DNA of 33,243 bases from Candidatus Latescibacterota bacterium (lineage in GTDB: Bacteria; Latescibacterota; UBA2968; UBA8231). The stretch lies in assembly GCA_007136405.1 (NCBI GenBank), contig SLHA01000072.1, positions 1 to 33,243 on the forward strand. Reading direction: 5' to 3'. Shown here one piece after another: positions 31,019-33,243 of this stretch. The position numbers were made by a program, and so were the translations under genes. The notes beneath the pieces were generated by a model, which saw only the letters and a program-made list of their open reading frames with translations, ran no database searches and was not told the origin of the DNA. Within the stretch, counting starts at the first letter, position 1; every line of letters starts with the position of its first letter.

Positions 31019-33136
31019 ATGCCTCAGACCCTACGACTCGATCGCGGGGTTATGGCGTTGTGTACCGCCATATTCCTGCTGTCCTGTGCTGATCTTGATA
31101 TCAGCGATGATATCGATCCTGAGCCAGCTCCATACCGGGGGACCCTGGGCCGGGTACAGGCCGAAGGCGTCCTGCGCGTGATCGTGCCGGACAAAGACTA
31201 CGCTGCGCTGCCGCGGTCAGGCCGGGCGCTGGCGCTCGAGCTCGATATGGCCCAGCGGCTGGCTGCGCGTCTGGGTGTCGAACTGGTGCTGGTCCAGGCG
31301 GCGCGCTACGACAGCATCGTTCCGTGGCTGGCCGGAGGCAAGGGCGATGTGGCCATGGCCACGTTGACCATTACGGAGAGCCGTCAGGAAGCGGTCGATT
31401 TCTCGATTCCCGTCGACCATGTGCGCGAGATGCTGGTAGGACGCACTGACGCTCCGGCCGCTATCGGCAGCCTGGCCGATCTGGCCGGTCATACTGTCGT
31501 CGTGCGGCGTTCGTCGTCGTATTTCGGTACGTTGGAGCAGGTGCGGGAGACCGTGCCGGAGCTGATCATTCAGGCAGCACCGGAGGACATGCATACGCAC
31601 GACATCGCCCACAAGGTGGCCGGTGGCGACTATCCCATGACGGTGTGCGACGAGGATATCGCCGCGGGTGTGATGCAATACGAGGACAACCTGGCCGTCG
31701 TGCTGCCTCTGACCGATCCCCGTCCGCGCGCCTGGGCCGTGGGTCGTGGCTGTGACTCTCTGCGGGTGGCGGTGAACCGGTTCATCATGGAAGAAGCTCT
31801 GGCGGTAGAGCGGTCCGAGCGGTTTACGGGCGACCTGGACGGCATCCGTGAACGGCGCTACCTGCGCGTGGCTACCCGCAACAATGCGGCTACATACTGG
31901 ATATACCGCGGCCAGGAGGTCGGATTCGAATACGAACTGAGCCGCGCCTTCGCCGAGCAGCACGGCCTGCGCCTGTATATGCTCATCGCTCCCAGCCGGG
32001 ACGTGTTGCTGGACTGGGTTGCCCGGGGAAAGGCGGACATAGCCGCGGCAAGTCTGACGATCACGGAAGAACGCCGGCAAAACGTGGCTTTTGGCGCGCC
32101 GTACCTGTTCCCGGAGGAAGTCATCGTCTCCGGCCGTGACGAGAGCGGTACGCCGTTGGTGAACGATGTTGCCGATCTGGCGCGATGGCCCGTACACGTC
32201 CGGCGCAGCAGTTCGTACTACGAGACCCTCATGGAACTGGAACGCACGCTGGGAGAGCCGCTGGACATCAGGCTGGTACCGGAGCACATCGAAACCGAGG
32301 AGATTTTGCGTCGAGTCTCGACCGGAAAGTATGCCGCAACGGTATGCGATGATTACCTGGCAGAGATGGAAGCGCAGTATACCGACGCCATCGCCATCGG
32401 TCCGGCACTCACCGGCCAACGCGAGATCGGCTGGGCCATGCGCCCCGACGCCGTGAAACTACGGGAAGCTGTCGACGAGTTTTTCACCACAGGTTCACAC
32501 CGGCCACGCAGCCTCTACTACAACATGCTTTACCGGCGTTATTTCGCCACCGGCCAGCGCGTGGCCATGGCCCGTTCCGAGGGACGAACCGACGTGCACG
32601 GACGCATCTCACCGTACGACGATCTTATCCAGCGTTATGCCGCGCAACATGGTCTGGACTGGCGCATGATCGCCGCGCAGATGTTCCAGGAGTCGAGGTT
32701 CGATCCGAACGCGCGCAGCTGGGCCGGGGCCAAGGGGTTGATGCAACTGATGCCCCGTACTGCGCTCGAACTGGGTGTGAGCGACATCACGAATCCGGAC
32801 CAGAACATCAGGGGCGGCACCCAGTACATGGCTCGTCTGCTGGCGCGTTTCGATCCCGGGCTGCCTTATCGCCAGCGCTTTCACCTGGCCCTGGCTGCAT
32901 ACAATGCGGGGTACGGGCACGTGCTGGATGCAAGACGCCTGGCAGCTCAGAAGGGATGGGATCCCAATCAATGGTTCGGTAACGTGGAGCAGGCCATGCT
33001 GCTGCTCAGTACACCGGAGTACGCCAGCCGCGCCCGGCACGGCTTCGTGCGCGGCTACGAACCGGTGACGTACGTGGCCAACATCCAGGCGTTGTACAAT
33101 CATTACAGCCAGCTGCTCTACAGCCAGATGCACTGA
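31019..33136 (+). CDS. MltF-like lipoprotein: two solute-binding domains plus lytic transglycosylase
   Basis: 705 residues. The N-terminus has two arginines, a hydrophobic stretch and the lipobox FLLSC (C23), so it is an outer- or inner-membrane lipoprotein. Two SBP_bac_3 domains follow, about 45-270 and 283-505, with matching motifs: MATLTITESRQ versus AASLTITEERR, VVVRRSSSYFGTLE versus VHVRRSSSYYETLM, and TVCDEDIA versus TVCDDYLA. The SLT transglycosylase domain (about 525-680) has the catalytic Glu in FQESRFDPNA (E558), GAKGLMQLMP and LALAAYNAGYGHV. It cleaves peptidoglycan glycan strands to 1,6-anhydro products. MltF has one binding domain that controls its activity with muropeptides; the duplication here is unusual. 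AAGGTGG precedes the ATG. Confidence 0.9.
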   Translation: MPQTLRLDRGVMALCTAIFLLSCADLDISDDIDPEPAPYRGTLGRVQAEGVLRVIVPDKDYAALPRSGRALALELDMAQRLAARLGVELVLVQAARYDSIVPWLAGGKGDVAMATLTITESRQEAVDFSIPVDHVREMLVGRTDAPAAIGSLADLAGHTVVVRRSSSYFGTLEQVRETVPELIIQAAPEDMHTHDIAHKVAGGDYPMTVCDEDIAAGVMQYEDNLAVVLPLTDPRPRAWAVGRGCDSLRVAVNRFIMEEALAVERSERFTGDLDGIRERRYLRVATRNNAATYWIYRGQEVGFEYELSRAFAEQHGLRLYMLIAPSRDVLLDWVARGKADIAAASLTITEERRQNVAFGAPYLFPEEVIVSGRDESGTPLVNDVADLARWPVHVRRSSSYYETLMELERTLGEPLDIRLVPEHIETEEILRRVSTGKYAATVCDDYLAEMEAQYTDAIAIGPALTGQREIGWAMRPDAVKLREAVDEFFTTGSHRPRSLYYNMLYRRYFATGQRVAMARSEGRTDVHGRISPYDDLIQRYAAQHGLDWRMIAAQMFQESRFDPNARSWAGAKGLMQLMPRTALELGVSDITNPDQNIRGGTQYMARLLARFDPGLPYRQRFHLALAAYNAGYGHVLDARRLAAQKGWDPNQWFGNVEQAMLLLSTPEYASRARHGFVRGYEPVTYVANIQALYNHYSQLLYSQMH

Positions 33137-33243
33137 AAAGGTCCTGCTGCGGCAGGCTCGATCACCTGCATGCGCCGGGTTGCCTCCGGGCGGGGTCATG
33201 GTCACATCCAGGCGGACGCCGGGCAGGTTCCATGCGGCGTGGC
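33137..33243. other. Terminal 107 bases, no gene seen
   Basis: Only a weak 5-bp hairpin (CCTGC/GCAGG, from about 33147) without a T-run follows the transglycosylase gene. Nothing else is recognisable before the window ends. Confidence 0.4.

Noticed and set aside
31217..32419. Open frame of 400 codons on the minus strand opposite the MltF-like gene
   Set aside because: Antisense to two well-conserved binding domains; low-complexity His/Gln/Arg-rich translation.

Overview
The window looks like chromosome of a Gram-negative, Pseudomonadota-like bacterium of moderately high GC. Supporting signs are a lipoprotein lytic transglycosylase, an NtrC-type response regulator, Na+-coupled transport, and sigma-70-like promoters. 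Two tandem Mrp-type Na+/H+ antiporter clusters and a Na+/solute symporter suggest a sodium-dependent, possibly halophilic or alkaliphilic, partly anaerobic life. Genus-level placement is not possible from the sequence alone. No tRNA, rRNA, CRISPR array, IS element or phage gene was seen.

Layout. 1-2183 (+): end of a histidine kinase, an HTH-less NtrC-like response regulator, and an archaemetzincin-like protease. 2247-10444 (-): an oxalate/formate-type MFS carrier, a MobA-FdhD fusion, and a three-subunit NAD-linked formate dehydrogenase (NuoG-, NuoF- and NuoE-like). Together these form a formate module: transport, cofactor maturation and oxidation. 11079-16958 (+): a 1107-residue PHP / membrane / Cache / PAS / CBS / DUF294 sensor, a DUF485 protein and an acetate-symporter-like SSS carrier, probably a carboxylate sensing and uptake unit.

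17401-27231 (+): two successive antiporter modules. The first has the subunit order of the Pyrococcus MBH antiporter arm (E-F-G-DUF4040-MbhE-B-C-D) with no hydrogenase genes. The second has the same subunits with two EIIA(Fru/Mtl)-like proteins and a small PII-like protein placed ahead of or inside it. A PTS-like plus PII-like control layer on an ion antiporter is the most system-like novelty in the window.

27231-33243: a YkgJ-like cysteine cluster protein (-), an IlvD/Edd dehydratase fused to a four-Asp-box sialidase-like propeller (-), and an MltF-like lipoprotein with two solute-binding domains before its transglycosylase domain (+).

How the parts may work together (inference): formate oxidation yields NADH, while the antiporter modules and the SSS carrier exchange H+ and Na+ gradients. 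The EIIA-like and PII-like proteins would tie antiporter activity to metabolic state. All functions here are assigned by reading motifs, not by database search.
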